Shown here piece by piece: positions 7,332-14,577 of a stretch of 33,254 nt of DNA. Positions within the stretch are counted from its first letter, which is position 1; the number at the start of each line of letters is the position of its first letter. The stretch is from Nonomuraea zeae (GTDB taxonomy: Bacteria; Actinomycetota; Actinomycetes; Streptosporangiales; Streptosporangiaceae). A program made the translations under genes and the position numbers. The notes beneath the pieces are model-generated. The model had not been told where the DNA came from. It saw only the letters and a program-made list of their open reading frames with translations, and ran no database searches. Where the stretch lies: assembly GCF_005889725.1 (NCBI RefSeq), contig NZ_VCKX01000123.1, forward strand, positions 1 through 33,254, written 5' to 3'.

Positions 7332-7369
7332 ACGCGCCTAGGCAACCGCGCATTGGCGCGTCGAGGAGG
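7332..7369 (+). promoter_or_regulatory. Mutually exclusive pairings just upstream of the korA ribosome binding site
   Basis: GCGCG (7356-7360) can pair with CGCGC (7347-7351) around an ATTG loop, or, as GGCGCGT (7355-7361), with ACGCGCC (7332-7338). Both structures end next to the strong Shine-Dalgarno sequence GAGGAGG (about 7362-7369) of korA. With the leader peptide upstream this is the layout expected of a translational or attenuation switch. The pairings are visible; their use is inferred. Confidence 0.4.
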
Positions 7370-7377
7370 ACTGAGCT

Positions 7378-9222
7378 GTGACAAAGCAGGTCCAGCAACT
7401 CGACCGCGTGATCATCAGATTCGCCGGAGACTCCGGCGACGGCATGCAGCTCACCGGCGACCGCTTCACCGCGGGCACGGCGGAGTTCGGCAACGACCTG
7501 TCGACGCTCCCCAACTTCCCAGCCGAGATCCGCGCTCCCGCAGGCACCCTGCCCGGCGTGTCGAGCTTCCAGCTTCACTTCGCCGACCATGACATTCTGA
7601 CGCCCGGCGACGCGCCCAACGTGCTTGTCGCGATGAACCCGGCCGCGCTCAAGGCCAACCTGGGCGACCTGCCCAGAGGCGCGGACATCATCGCGAACAC
7701 CGACGAGTTCACCAAGCGCAACCTGCAGAAGGTCGGCTACGCGGCCAACCCGCTGGAGGACGAGTCCCTGAGCGAGTGGCGCGTGCACGCGGTGCCGCTC
7801 ACGTCTCTCACGGTCAAGGCCCTCGAAGGCTTCGACCTGTCCAAGAAGGACGCCGAGCGCTCGAAGAACATGTTCGCCCTCGGCCTGCTGTCGTGGCTCT
7901 ACCACCGGCCGACCGAGCACACCATCAGATTCCTCGAGCAGAAGTTCGCCAAGAAGCCCGACATCGCCAAGGCCAACATCGCGGCCTTCCAGGCGGGCTG
8001 GAACTACGGCGAGACCACTGAGTCGTTCTCCGTCTCCTACGAGGTCAAGCCCGCGCGGCTGGCTCCCGGCGTCTATCGCAACATCTCCGGGAACCAGGCG
8101 CTCGCCTACGGCCTGATCGCCGCCAGCGTGCAGTCGAAGCTGCCGCTGTTCCTGGGGTCCTACCCGATCACCCCGGCCAGCGACATCCTGCACGAGCTGT
8201 CGAAGCACAAGCGGTTCGGCATCCGCACCTTCCAGGCGGAGGACGAGATCGCGGGCGTCGGCGCGGCGCTGGGGGCCGCGTTCGGCGGAGCGCTGGGCGT
8301 GACCACCACCTCGGGCCCCGGCGTGGCGCTGAAGGCCGAGACGGTCGGCCTCGCGGTCACCACCGAGTTGCCCTTGATCATCGTGGACGTGCAGCGGGCC
8401 GGGCCGAGCACCGGCATGCCGACCAAGACCGAGCAGACCGACCTGCTCATGGCCATGTTCGGCCGCAACGGCGAGTCGCCGGTGCCCATCGTGGCCGCCG
8501 CCACGCCGTCCGACTGTTTCAACGCCGCCGTCGAGGCGGCCAGGATCGCGGTCAAATACCGTACGCCGGTCATGCTGCTCTCGGACGGCTACCTGGCCAA
8601 CGGCTCGGAGCCGTGGCGCCTGCCCGAGGTTTCCGACTTGCCGGACATCTCGGAGGAGTTCACGACGACGGCCAACGGCGCCGACGGTGAGTTCCTGCCC
8701 TACAAGCGTGACACCGAGACGCTGGCCCGCCCGTGGGCCATCCCGGGCACGGCCGGGCTCGAGCACCGCATCGGCGGCATCGAGAAGGCCGACGGCACCG
8801 GCAACATCTCCTACGACCCGAACAACCATGACTTCATGGTGCGCACCCGGGCCGCCAAGATCGCCGGCATCGACGTCCCCGACCTGGAGGTCGACGACCC
8901 CGACGGCGACGCCCGCGTGCTGGTCGTCGGCTGGGGCTCGACGTACGGGCCGATCGCCGCGGCCGTGCGGCGCATCAGGAGGGAAGGCGGCAAGGTCGCG
9001 CAGACCCATCTGCGCCACCTCAACCCGCTGCCCGCCAACACCGGCGAGGTGCTCAAGCGCTACGACAAGGTGCTGCTGCCCGAGATCAACCTGGGCCAGC
9101 TCGCCCTGCTGCTGCGGGCCCGCTACCTCGTCGACGTGATCAGCTACAACCGCGTGCGCGGGCTCCCGTTCAAGGCCGAGGAGCTGGCCGGAGTCATCCA
9201 GGACGTGATCGACAATGACTGA
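7378..9222 (+). CDS. korA: 2-oxoacid:ferredoxin oxidoreductase, fused gamma-alpha subunit (KorA-type)
   Basis: The large subunit (614 aa) of the enzyme that oxidatively decarboxylates 2-oxoglutarate (possibly other 2-oxoacids) to the acyl-CoA with reduction of ferredoxin. The N-terminal gamma domain begins at about residue 8 with FAGDSGDGMQLTGDRF. The alpha pyrimidine-binding domain starts near 260 with YPITPASDIL, and TTTSGPGVALKAE lies near 308. The C-terminal transketolase-like domain (about 510-614) carries VLVVGWGSTYGP. Length and fusion order match KorA of mycobacteria and streptomycetes. The start is GTG at 7378, 8-9 bases after GAGGAGG. It overlaps korB by 8 bp. Substrate preference is inferred from family, not proven. 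Confidence 0.93.
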   Translation: MTKQVQQLDRVIIRFAGDSGDGMQLTGDRFTAGTAEFGNDLSTLPNFPAEIRAPAGTLPGVSSFQLHFADHDILTPGDAPNVLVAMNPAALKANLGDLPRGADIIANTDEFTKRNLQKVGYAANPLEDESLSEWRVHAVPLTSLTVKALEGFDLSKKDAERSKNMFALGLLSWLYHRPTEHTIRFLEQKFAKKPDIAKANIAAFQAGWNYGETTESFSVSYEVKPARLAPGVYRNISGNQALAYGLIAASVQSKLPLFLGSYPITPASDILHELSKHKRFGIRTFQAEDEIAGVGAALGAAFGGALGVTTTSGPGVALKAETVGLAVTTELPLIIVDVQRAGPSTGMPTKTEQTDLLMAMFGRNGESPVPIVAAATPSDCFNAAVEAARIAVKYRTPVMLLSDGYLANGSEPWRLPEVSDLPDISEEFTTTANGADGEFLPYKRDTETLARPWAIPGTAGLEHRIGGIEKADGTGNISYDPNNHDFMVRTRAAKIAGIDVPDLEVDDPDGDARVLVVGWGSTYGPIAAAVRRIRREGGKVAQTHLRHLNPLPANTGEVLKRYDKVLLPEINLGQLALLLRARYLVDVISYNRVRGLPFKAEELAGVIQDVIDND

Positions 9223-10261
9223 GCTGGTGAACGGGAAAGGCCTGTCGCTCGTTCCCAAGACGGACGTGAAGCAGGGCCTCAAGGACTTCAAGTCCGACCA
9301 GGAGGTGCGCTGGTGCCCGGGTTGCGGTGACTACGCGATCCTCGCGGCGGTGCAGAGCTTCCTGCCCGAGCTGGGGCTCAAGCGCGAGAACATCGTGTTC
9401 GTGTCGGGCATCGGGTGCTCCTCGCGCTTCCCCTACTACCTCAACACCTACGGCTTCCACTCCATCCACGGTCGCGCGCCCGCGATCGCGACGGGGCTGG
9501 CCGCCTCCCGCCCCGACCTGTCGGTGTGGGTGATCACCGGTGACGGCGACGCGCTGTCCATCGGCGGCAACCACCTGATCCACGCGCTGCGCCGCAACGT
9601 CAACCTGAACATCCTGCTGTTCAACAACAGGATCTACGGCCTGACCAAGGGCCAGTACTCGCCGACCTCCGAGGTCGGCAAGATCACCAAATCGACCCCG
9701 ATGGGCTCGCTGGACAAGCCGTTCAACCCGATCTCGCTGGCCATCGGCGCCGAGGCGTCGTTCGTGGCCAGGACCATCGACTCCGACCGCAAGCACCTGC
9801 AGTCGGTGCTGCGCGAGGCCACCGCCCACCAGGGCACCTCGCTGGTGGAGATCTACCAGAACTGCAACATCTTCAACGACAACGCCTTCGAGCAGCTCAA
9901 GGACCCCGAGATCCGCGACGACATCACGCTGCGCCTGGAGCACGGCCAGCCGATCGTCAGCAGCACGAAGGCGGCCGTGCGGGCCGCCAACGGCAGCATC
10001 GAGGTCGTGGCTCGCGACACGGTGAGCGCGGACCAGATCCTCGTGCACGACGCGCACAACCCCGACCCGTCGGTGGCGTTCGCGCTCAGCAGGCTGGACG
10101 AGCCGGCCTTCGAGCACGTGCCGATCGGCATCTTCCGTCAGGTGAGCCGGCCGGCCTACGACGTGCTGATGGCCGAGCAGCTGGAGGAAGCGGTCGCGCA
10201 GAAGGGCTCCGCCGACCTGAGCGAGCTGCTGCTCGGCGGCGACACCTGGCGCATCGGCTAG
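9215..10261 (+). CDS. korB: 2-oxoacid:ferredoxin oxidoreductase beta subunit (KorB-type)
   Basis: The thiamine-diphosphate- and [4Fe-4S]-binding subunit (348 aa) that partners KorA. WCPGCGDYAIL (33-43) supplies C34 and C37, with further candidate cluster ligands C68 (GIGCSS) and C217 (YQNCN). The ThDP/Mg motif GDGDALSIGGNH (109-120) ends with the conserved NN (137-138) in LLFNNRIYGLTKGQYSPTS. There is no additional ferredoxin domain, so electrons must leave to a separate ferredoxin. It is translationally coupled to korA (8-bp overlap) and followed by a strong hairpin, so the unit is leader-korA-korB. Confidence 0.94.
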   Translation: MTELVNGKGLSLVPKTDVKQGLKDFKSDQEVRWCPGCGDYAILAAVQSFLPELGLKRENIVFVSGIGCSSRFPYYLNTYGFHSIHGRAPAIATGLAASRPDLSVWVITGDGDALSIGGNHLIHALRRNVNLNILLFNNRIYGLTKGQYSPTSEVGKITKSTPMGSLDKPFNPISLAIGAEASFVARTIDSDRKHLQSVLREATAHQGTSLVEIYQNCNIFNDNAFEQLKDPEIRDDITLRLEHGQPIVSSTKAAVRAANGSIEVVARDTVSADQILVHDAHNPDPSVAFALSRLDEPAFEHVPIGIFRQVSRPAYDVLMAEQLEEAVAQKGSADLSELLLGGDTWRIG

Positions 10262-10270
10262 CGAGTGATT

Positions 10271-10302
10271 AGATGGAGCCGTTCCCCTGGACGGCTCCAT
10301 CT
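10271..10302 (+). terminator. Hairpin terminator after korB
   Basis: A perfect 12-bp stem, AGATGGAGCCGT (10271-10282) with ACGGCTCCATCT (10291-10302), closes an 8-base loop ten bases after the korB stop. Only a short pyrimidine run (TCTACCTC) follows, as is common in actinobacteria. It lies 23 bases before the next ATG, so it may also lower read-through into the epimerase gene. Confidence 0.8.
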
Positions 10303-10325
10303 TCTACCTCGGAGGTCAACCCACG

Positions 10326-11237
10326 ATGTCGTTATGGCCGGATACCGTGGCGTTGGTGACAGGTGCGGCCGGGTTCATCGGCTCCCATCTGATCAGGCGT
10401 CTGCCCACGCTGGGGACCCAGGTGCACGCCGTCAGCCGCCGCCCGCAGCGGGCCCGCGCCGGCGAGACCTGGCACGTGGCCGACCTGAGCGACGCCGAGG
10501 CCACCACGAGGCTCTTCCGGTCCGTACGCCCGAGCCTGCTCTTCCACCTCGCCAGCGAGGTGACCGGCTCGCGCGGTGACGAAGTCGTGCGTCCCACGCT
10601 GGAGAGCAACCTCATCGGCACGGTCAACGTCCTGGCCGCCGCCAAGGAGTTCGCCGTCAAGACCGTGCTCACCGGCTCGATCGAGGAGCCGCGGCCCGGC
10701 AACGGCCAGGCGCCGCCGTCGTCGGCGTACGCGATGGCCAAGTGGGCCGCCACCGGCTACGCCGACCTCTACCACCGGCTCTGGGGCCTGCCCGTCACCG
10801 TGCTGCGGCCCTCCATGGTCTACGGGCCCGACCAGCCGGACACCAGCAAGCTCGTCCCCTACGTGACGCTCTGCCTGCTCCGCGGGCAGCGGCCCCGGCT
10901 GACCAAGGGCGCCAAGCTGGCCGACTGGATCTACGTGGACGACGTCGTCGACGCGTTCGTCTCCGCCGGCGAGTCGGACAAAGCAATTGGACATGCCGTC
11001 GATATCGGCACCGGCGTGTCGACCTCGGCCCGTGACGTCGTCGAGAAAATCCATCAGATCATCGGCACGACCGAACCGCCCGAATTCGGCACCGTACCGG
11101 ACCGTTCCCACGATATTCCGCAGGTCGGCGACATCGAGCCGGCCGCCGCCGCGCTGGGCTGGCGACCTGCCACGACTTTGGACGACGGGTTGCGCCGAAC
11201 TGTCAATTGGTATGCGTCGCAAGAAAGTCACGACTAG
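10326..11237 (+). CDS. NAD(P)-dependent NDP-sugar epimerase/dehydratase-type SDR
   Basis: An extended short-chain dehydrogenase of 303 aa. The Rossmann motif TGAAGFIGSHL is at 12-22 and the catalytic YxxxK is Y135-AMA-K139, preceded by Ser residues in the position expected for the active-site Ser/Thr. WIYVDDVVDAF further on is typical of the family's substrate-binding half. The ATG at 10326 is preceded by GGAGG (10311-10315). Substrates are probably nucleotide-activated hexoses; whether it is a 4-epimerase, reductase or dehydratase cannot be read from the sequence. It is the first gene of the polysaccharide region, right after the korB terminator, with a methyltransferase gene downstream on the same strand. 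Confidence 0.88.
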   Translation: MSLWPDTVALVTGAAGFIGSHLIRRLPTLGTQVHAVSRRPQRARAGETWHVADLSDAEATTRLFRSVRPSLLFHLASEVTGSRGDEVVRPTLESNLIGTVNVLAAAKEFAVKTVLTGSIEEPRPGNGQAPPSSAYAMAKWAATGYADLYHRLWGLPVTVLRPSMVYGPDQPDTSKLVPYVTLCLLRGQRPRLTKGAKLADWIYVDDVVDAFVSAGESDKAIGHAVDIGTGVSTSARDVVEKIHQIIGTTEPPEFGTVPDRSHDIPQVGDIEPAAAALGWRPATTLDDGLRRTVNWYASQESHD

Positions 11238-11307
11238 TCGCAGACTTAGCCGTTCAGGCGGAATTCTGAGACGATAGGGCTACTTATCTGGCCGAAGGAG
11301 CCCGTTT

Positions 11308-11964
11308 ATGAGCCGCCTGAATGCCCTGCGCAGTCGTTTCGTGGACGCACCCGATTCGCTGGGGGCCAAGGCGCGGGCGCGGAGATGGCAGTGGTTCGCC
11401 GGGCAGTTCCCCGACCTCGACCAGATGAGCGTCATCGACCTCGGCGGCACGGCGGGAGCCTGGATGCGCGCCCCGGTCCGGCCCGCGCACGTGCACATCG
11501 TCAACCTCGAACAGCCGCCGGCCGACCTTCCGTCCTGGCTGCGCGCCGACGTCGCCGACGCCTGCGACCTGCCGGCCTCGATCCGCGGCACGCGCTACGA
11601 CCTGGTGTTCTCGAACGCGGTCATCGAGCACGTGGGCGGTCACCTGCGCCGCGCCCAGTTCGCCGACACCGTGCACGAGCTGGCCGACCGGCACTGGGTG
11701 CAGACGCCCTACCGCTATTTCCCGGTCGAGCCGCACTTCCTGTTCCCGGCGTTCCAGTTCCTGCCGCTCGCCGCCCGTACGGCGATCCTGCGCCGCTGGC
11801 CGCTCGTCCACACGCCGACCTCCGACCGCGACGCGGCCCGGATGATCGCCATGGAGGTCGAGCTGCTCAGCGTGACCGAGATGCGGCACTACTTCCCCAA
11901 GTCGCGGATCCGCTTCGAGCGGCTGGCGGGCCTGGTCAAGTCGGTCATCGCCGTACGCGCGTAG
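11308..11964 (+). CDS. Class I SAM-dependent methyltransferase
   Basis: A 218-aa protein with a Rossmann-type SAM-binding motif VIDLGGTAG (42-50), the acidic end of strand 2 in VNLEQPP, and the post-motif SNAVIEHVGGHLRR typical of the Methyltransf_11 group. C-terminal features (HWVQTPYRYFPVEPH) suggest a small-molecule or sugar substrate, but this is not certain. The ATG at 11308 follows GAAGGAG. The 70-base gap after the epimerase gene is AT-richer than its surroundings and may hold a promoter. It converges with the beta-helix gene, with only 49 bases between the two stop codons. Confidence 0.83.
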   Translation: MSRLNALRSRFVDAPDSLGAKARARRWQWFAGQFPDLDQMSVIDLGGTAGAWMRAPVRPAHVHIVNLEQPPADLPSWLRADVADACDLPASIRGTRYDLVFSNAVIEHVGGHLRRAQFADTVHELADRHWVQTPYRYFPVEPHFLFPAFQFLPLAARTAILRRWPLVHTPTSDRDAARMIAMEVELLSVTEMRHYFPKSRIRFERLAGLVKSVIAVRA

Positions 11965-11995
11965 CGGCCGGGCGGCGTCACCGCCGTACGCGCGT
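11949..11995. repeat. 14-bp direct repeat at the end of the methyltransferase gene
   Basis: CGCCGTACGCGCGT occurs at 11949-11962 (last codons of the methyltransferase gene) and again at 11982-11995, 33 bases apart, in the short convergent gap. The GCCGTACGCG core is common elsewhere in this window. It may reflect slippage or a short duplication; no function is evident. Confidence 0.5.
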
Positions 11996-12013
11996 GGAGG
12001 TCGAGCGGCGGGC

Positions 12014-13498
12014 TCAGTCGGCGTTGACCGCGCTCATGCCGCCCTCCCAGGTGTTGCCCTTCCAGACGTTGCCCGGCCCGTCGGCGTCCCAGTACGACAC
12101 CGGCCCGGCATGTCCGCCCTTGGGCCACACGCGGCGGCTGAAGACGTTGTCGATCACCTTGATGTTGGAGGACAGGCCCTTCGTGCCCGCGCCCGCGTAG
12201 AGCGTCCAGCCGCCGCCGGCCAGCAGGTTGCCCTCGACGAGGACGTTGCGGGTCACGCCGAAGTCCTGGAACAGCGCGATCGCGCCCGTCTGGTCGAGCG
12301 TGTTGATCACGGTGTTGTGCCTGATGACGAGCTGGGTGCCGGCTGCCGCCGTGTCGGTGGACATGATCATGTCGGTGTGGTCGCCGGCGTAGTACTTCGG
12401 GTCGTGGACGTAGGAGTCCTCGATCAGGCCCTGCTCGGTGAGGATGCCGTTGGAGATCGTGTGGATGTCCACCCGGGACACGGTGATCAGCTTGCCCTGG
12501 TTCAGGATGCCGAACTGGGTGCGCTGCTTGCCGTTGCCGAAGATCTCGCTGTCCTCGACCTTGAGTCCGGAGAAGCCCTTGCGCTGGAGGATGCCCCAGT
12601 AGTCGGACTGGCCGCGCACCCGGGTGTTGCGGATGGTCACGTTGTCGGCCTCGACCGTGATGTCACCCGTGAGGTCCCAGCCGTCGATGACCGCGCCGTC
12701 CTCCTTGATGACGATCGAGCCGGTCTTCTTCGTCATCGGGGTGCCGTCGGGGACGCCGGTGTTGCCCGGCCCCGGCCAGTCGCCCGAGGGCGGCGGCACG
12801 GTGACGGTCCTGGTCGGCGACGGCGTCGGGGTGGACGTGGATGTCTTCGTGGGGGTCACGGTCGGAGTGACAGTGGGCGTTTTCGTCGGTGTGACCGTCG
12901 GCGTAGGCGTAGGCGTCACGGTCCGAGTCGATGTCACAGTCGGCGTGGGCGTCAGCGTCCTCGTGGGCGTCACGGTCGGCGTGGGCGTCGGGGTGGCGGT
13001 CCGAGTCGGCGTCACCGTGGGCGTCGGAGTCGCGGTCCGGGTCGATGTCACCGTCGGAGTCGAGGTCACGGTCGGCGTCGGCGTCGCAGTCCGGGTCGAG
13101 GTCACGGTCGGCGTCGGGGTCACGGGCCGGGTCGAGGTCACGGTCGGCGTCGGCGTCGGCGTTACTGTGTCGTCGCTGGGAGTCGGTGTCGGCTTCTTCG
13201 TCGGCTTGTGGGTCGGGCGCCGCGTCGCCTTCGGGGTCGGCCGCTTGGTCGGCCGGCGGTCCCAGAACCACCACCACGGGTTGGACTCCCGCGTCGGCCG
13301 GGCCCTGGACCCCCGGCCCGCGGCCGCCTGCGGGGAGGTGGTGGAGGAGGCGGCGGCCTCGGTCAGCACGGCCGGCGACTCCCGCCCGTCATCTCCGCTC
13401 GTGACGACGAAGTATCCGCCCGCCAGCACAGCCGCCGTCGTCACGCTGGCGAGCGATAACCAACCGGTCCGGCTATTACGCCTACGATGCCGCGACAC
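12014..13498 (-). CDS. Secreted right-handed parallel beta-helix protein with Thr/Pro-rich stalk
   Basis: A 494-aa envelope protein. A basic N-terminus and one hydrophobic helix (about 13-33) form a signal anchor. A short segment ends in WWWFWD (75-80), then a basic K/R-P-T stretch (81-104) leads to a long TPTPTVT/TSTR repeat (111-234). The C-terminal 255 residues are a parallel beta-helix with regular VIDGWDLTG, VTIRNTRVRG, VEDSEIFGN and VIRHNTVIN turns. The domain begins WPGPGNTGVPDGT. No polysaccharide-lyase catalytic residues are recognised, so glycan binding or hydrolysis is only possible. The start is GTG at 13498, preceded by GGAAGGAG. It is a paralogue of the lipoprotein encoded just upstream on the same strand (13660-14577). 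Confidence 0.85.
   Translation of the reverse strand: MSRHRRRNSRTGWLSLASVTTAAVLAGGYFVVTSGDDGRESPAVLTEAAASSTTSPQAAAGRGSRARPTRESNPWWWFWDRRPTKRPTPKATRRPTHKPTKKPTPTPSDDTVTPTPTPTVTSTRPVTPTPTVTSTRTATPTPTVTSTPTVTSTRTATPTPTVTPTRTATPTPTPTVTPTRTLTPTPTVTSTRTVTPTPTPTVTPTKTPTVTPTVTPTKTSTSTPTPSPTRTVTVPPPSGDWPGPGNTGVPDGTPMTKKTGSIVIKEDGAVIDGWDLTGDITVEADNVTIRNTRVRGQSDYWGILQRKGFSGLKVEDSEIFGNGKQRTQFGILNQGKLITVSRVDIHTISNGILTEQGLIEDSYVHDPKYYAGDHTDMIMSTDTAAAGTQLVIRHNTVINTLDQTGAIALFQDFGVTRNVLVEGNLLAGGGWTLYAGAGTKGLSSNIKVIDNVFSRRVWPKGGHAGPVSYWDADGPGNVWKGNTWEGGMSAVNAD
12797..13168 (-). repeat. Tandem repeat region encoding the Thr/Pro stalk
   Basis: Degenerate units of about 30-36 bases encode variants of TATPTPTVTSTR and TVTPTPTPTVTPTK, residues 111-234 of the beta-helix protein. 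The opposite strand reads as Val/Gly repeats, which are a shadow. Such stalks hold a domain away from the cell wall and are often O-mannosylated in actinobacteria; that modification is inferred here. Repeat number is likely to vary between strains. Confidence 0.8.
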
Positions 13499-13628
13499 AG
13501 GCGACTCCTTCCGTACGTGACGACGCCGAGCCCCCTTGAGGGAGAGTAGTCACGCCAAGGCCGCCTGCGGGCTTTTTCTCACAAAAAAGACTCGATATCC
13601 CCAAAAACCACAGGAAACCCAGCTTGCT

Positions 13629-13655
13629 CATTTATCGCGGAAAAGGCGACAAATG
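13629..13655 (-). terminator. Hairpin downstream of the beta-helix lipoprotein gene
   Basis: CATTTATCGC (13629-13638) and GCGACAAATG (13646-13655) form a 10-bp stem. The single non-Watson-Crick position is a G-U wobble in minus-strand RNA but an A-C mismatch in plus-strand RNA, so the structure favours the minus-strand transcript that ends at 13660. The surrounding 13550-13650 is noticeably AT-rich. It probably ends the oxygenase-lipoprotein unit. Confidence 0.55.
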
Positions 13656-13659
13656 ATCG

Positions 13660-14577
13660 TCAGCCCGGGCTTACCGTGCCGCCGTCCTCCCAGGTATTGC
13701 CCCGCCAGAGATTCCCCTTCCCATCATGATCCCAATACGAGACCGGCCCGGCATGGCCGCCCTTCGGCCAAACCCGGCGGCTGAAGACATTGTCGATCAC
13801 CTTGATATTCGACGACTTGCCCTTCACCCCGGCGCCCGCGTACAGCGCCCAGCCGCCGCCGGCCAGCAGGTTGCGCTCGACCGTCACGTTCTTGACCACG
13901 CCGAAGTCCTGGAACAGCGCGATCGCGCCCGTCTGCTTCAGCGTGTTGACCACCGTGTTGTGCCGGATGACCAGCTCCGTCCCCTCGGCCGGCGGCCCGG
14001 TGGACATGATCATGTCGGTGTGGTCCTCGGCGTAGTACTTCGGGTCGTGGACGTAGGAGTCCTCGACCAGCCCCTGCTGGGTCAGGATGCCGTTGGAGAT
14101 CGTGTGGATGTCCACCCGGGACACGGTGATCAGTTTGCCCTGGTTCAGGATGCCGAACTGGGTGCGTTCCCTGCCGTTGCCGAAGATCTCGCTGTCCTCG
14201 ACCTTCAGCCCGGTGAAGCCCTCGCGCTGGAGGACCCCCCACCAGCCCTTGGTCCCGCGCACCCGCGTGTTGCGGATGGTCACGTCGTCGGCCTCGACCG
14301 TGATGGCCCCGGTGACCTCCAGCCCGTCGATGACCGTGCCGCTCTTGGTCACCACCATGGACCCCGACGGGCGCAGCTTCGTGCCGGGCGGAACGCCGGT
14401 GTTGTCCGGTCCCGGCCAGACCGGCTCGGGCGATCTCGACGGCGGCGCGGCGGAGGTGGCCGGCGGCTCGGTGACGGCCTGCTCCTGCCCGGCCGCGCTC
14501 GTGCACCCGCTCAACGCCAGTGCCAGCACCAGCACCGGGCTCAGGCCACGGCCCGGCCCTCGCGACAGCCGCTTCAC
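13660..14577 (-). CDS. Parallel beta-helix lipoprotein, paralogue of the stalked protein
   Basis: A 305-aa lipoprotein. The signal sequence runs VKRLSRGPGRGLSPVLVLA with the lipobox LSGC just after it, followed by a short Ser/Pro/Glu-rich linker instead of the long Thr/Pro stalk. The mature domain starts WPGPDNTGVPPGT and is nearly co-linear with the paralogue: VTIRNTRVRG, VEDSEIFGNG, QFGILNQGKLITVSRVDIHT and VIDNVFSRRVWPKGGHAGPV. An upstream ATG at 14664 would run deep into the oxygenase gene without a signal peptide at the right place. GTG at 14577 forms a GTGA overlap with the oxygenase stop and is preferred. Its biochemical activity is unknown; membrane attachment on the outer face is inferred from the lipobox. 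Confidence 0.85.
   Translation of the reverse strand: MKRLSRGPGRGLSPVLVLALALSGCTSAAGQEQAVTEPPATSAAPPSRSPEPVWPGPDNTGVPPGTKLRPSGSMVVTKSGTVIDGLEVTGAITVEADDVTIRNTRVRGTKGWWGVLQREGFTGLKVEDSEIFGNGRERTQFGILNQGKLITVSRVDIHTISNGILTQQGLVEDSYVHDPKYYAEDHTDMIMSTGPPAEGTELVIRHNTVVNTLKQTGAIALFQDFGVVKNVTVERNLLAGGGWALYAGAGVKGKSSNIKVIDNVFSRRVWPKGGHAGPVSYWDHDGKGNLWRGNTWEDGGTVSPG

Noticed and set aside
7270..9291. 673-codon minus-strand frame opposite korA
   Set aside because: High-G+C shadow with Asp/Arg/Val/Gly-biased composition and no domain; the plus strand encodes an intact KorA.
12797..13168. CRISPR-like array
   Set aside because: Units are contiguous, degenerate and in frame with a protein; there are no unique spacers or cas genes.
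12624..13520. Long plus-strand frame rich in Val/Gly (VGVGVTVGV) opposite the beta-helix protein
   Set aside because: It is the antisense shadow of the Thr/Pro repeat; the minus-strand frame has a signal anchor, a ribosome binding site and a recognisable beta-helix domain.
13560..13600. Plus-strand terminator at the GCCGCCTGCGGGC-TTTTT sequence
   Set aside because: The stem is only about three to four pairs, and no plus-strand gene ends there.
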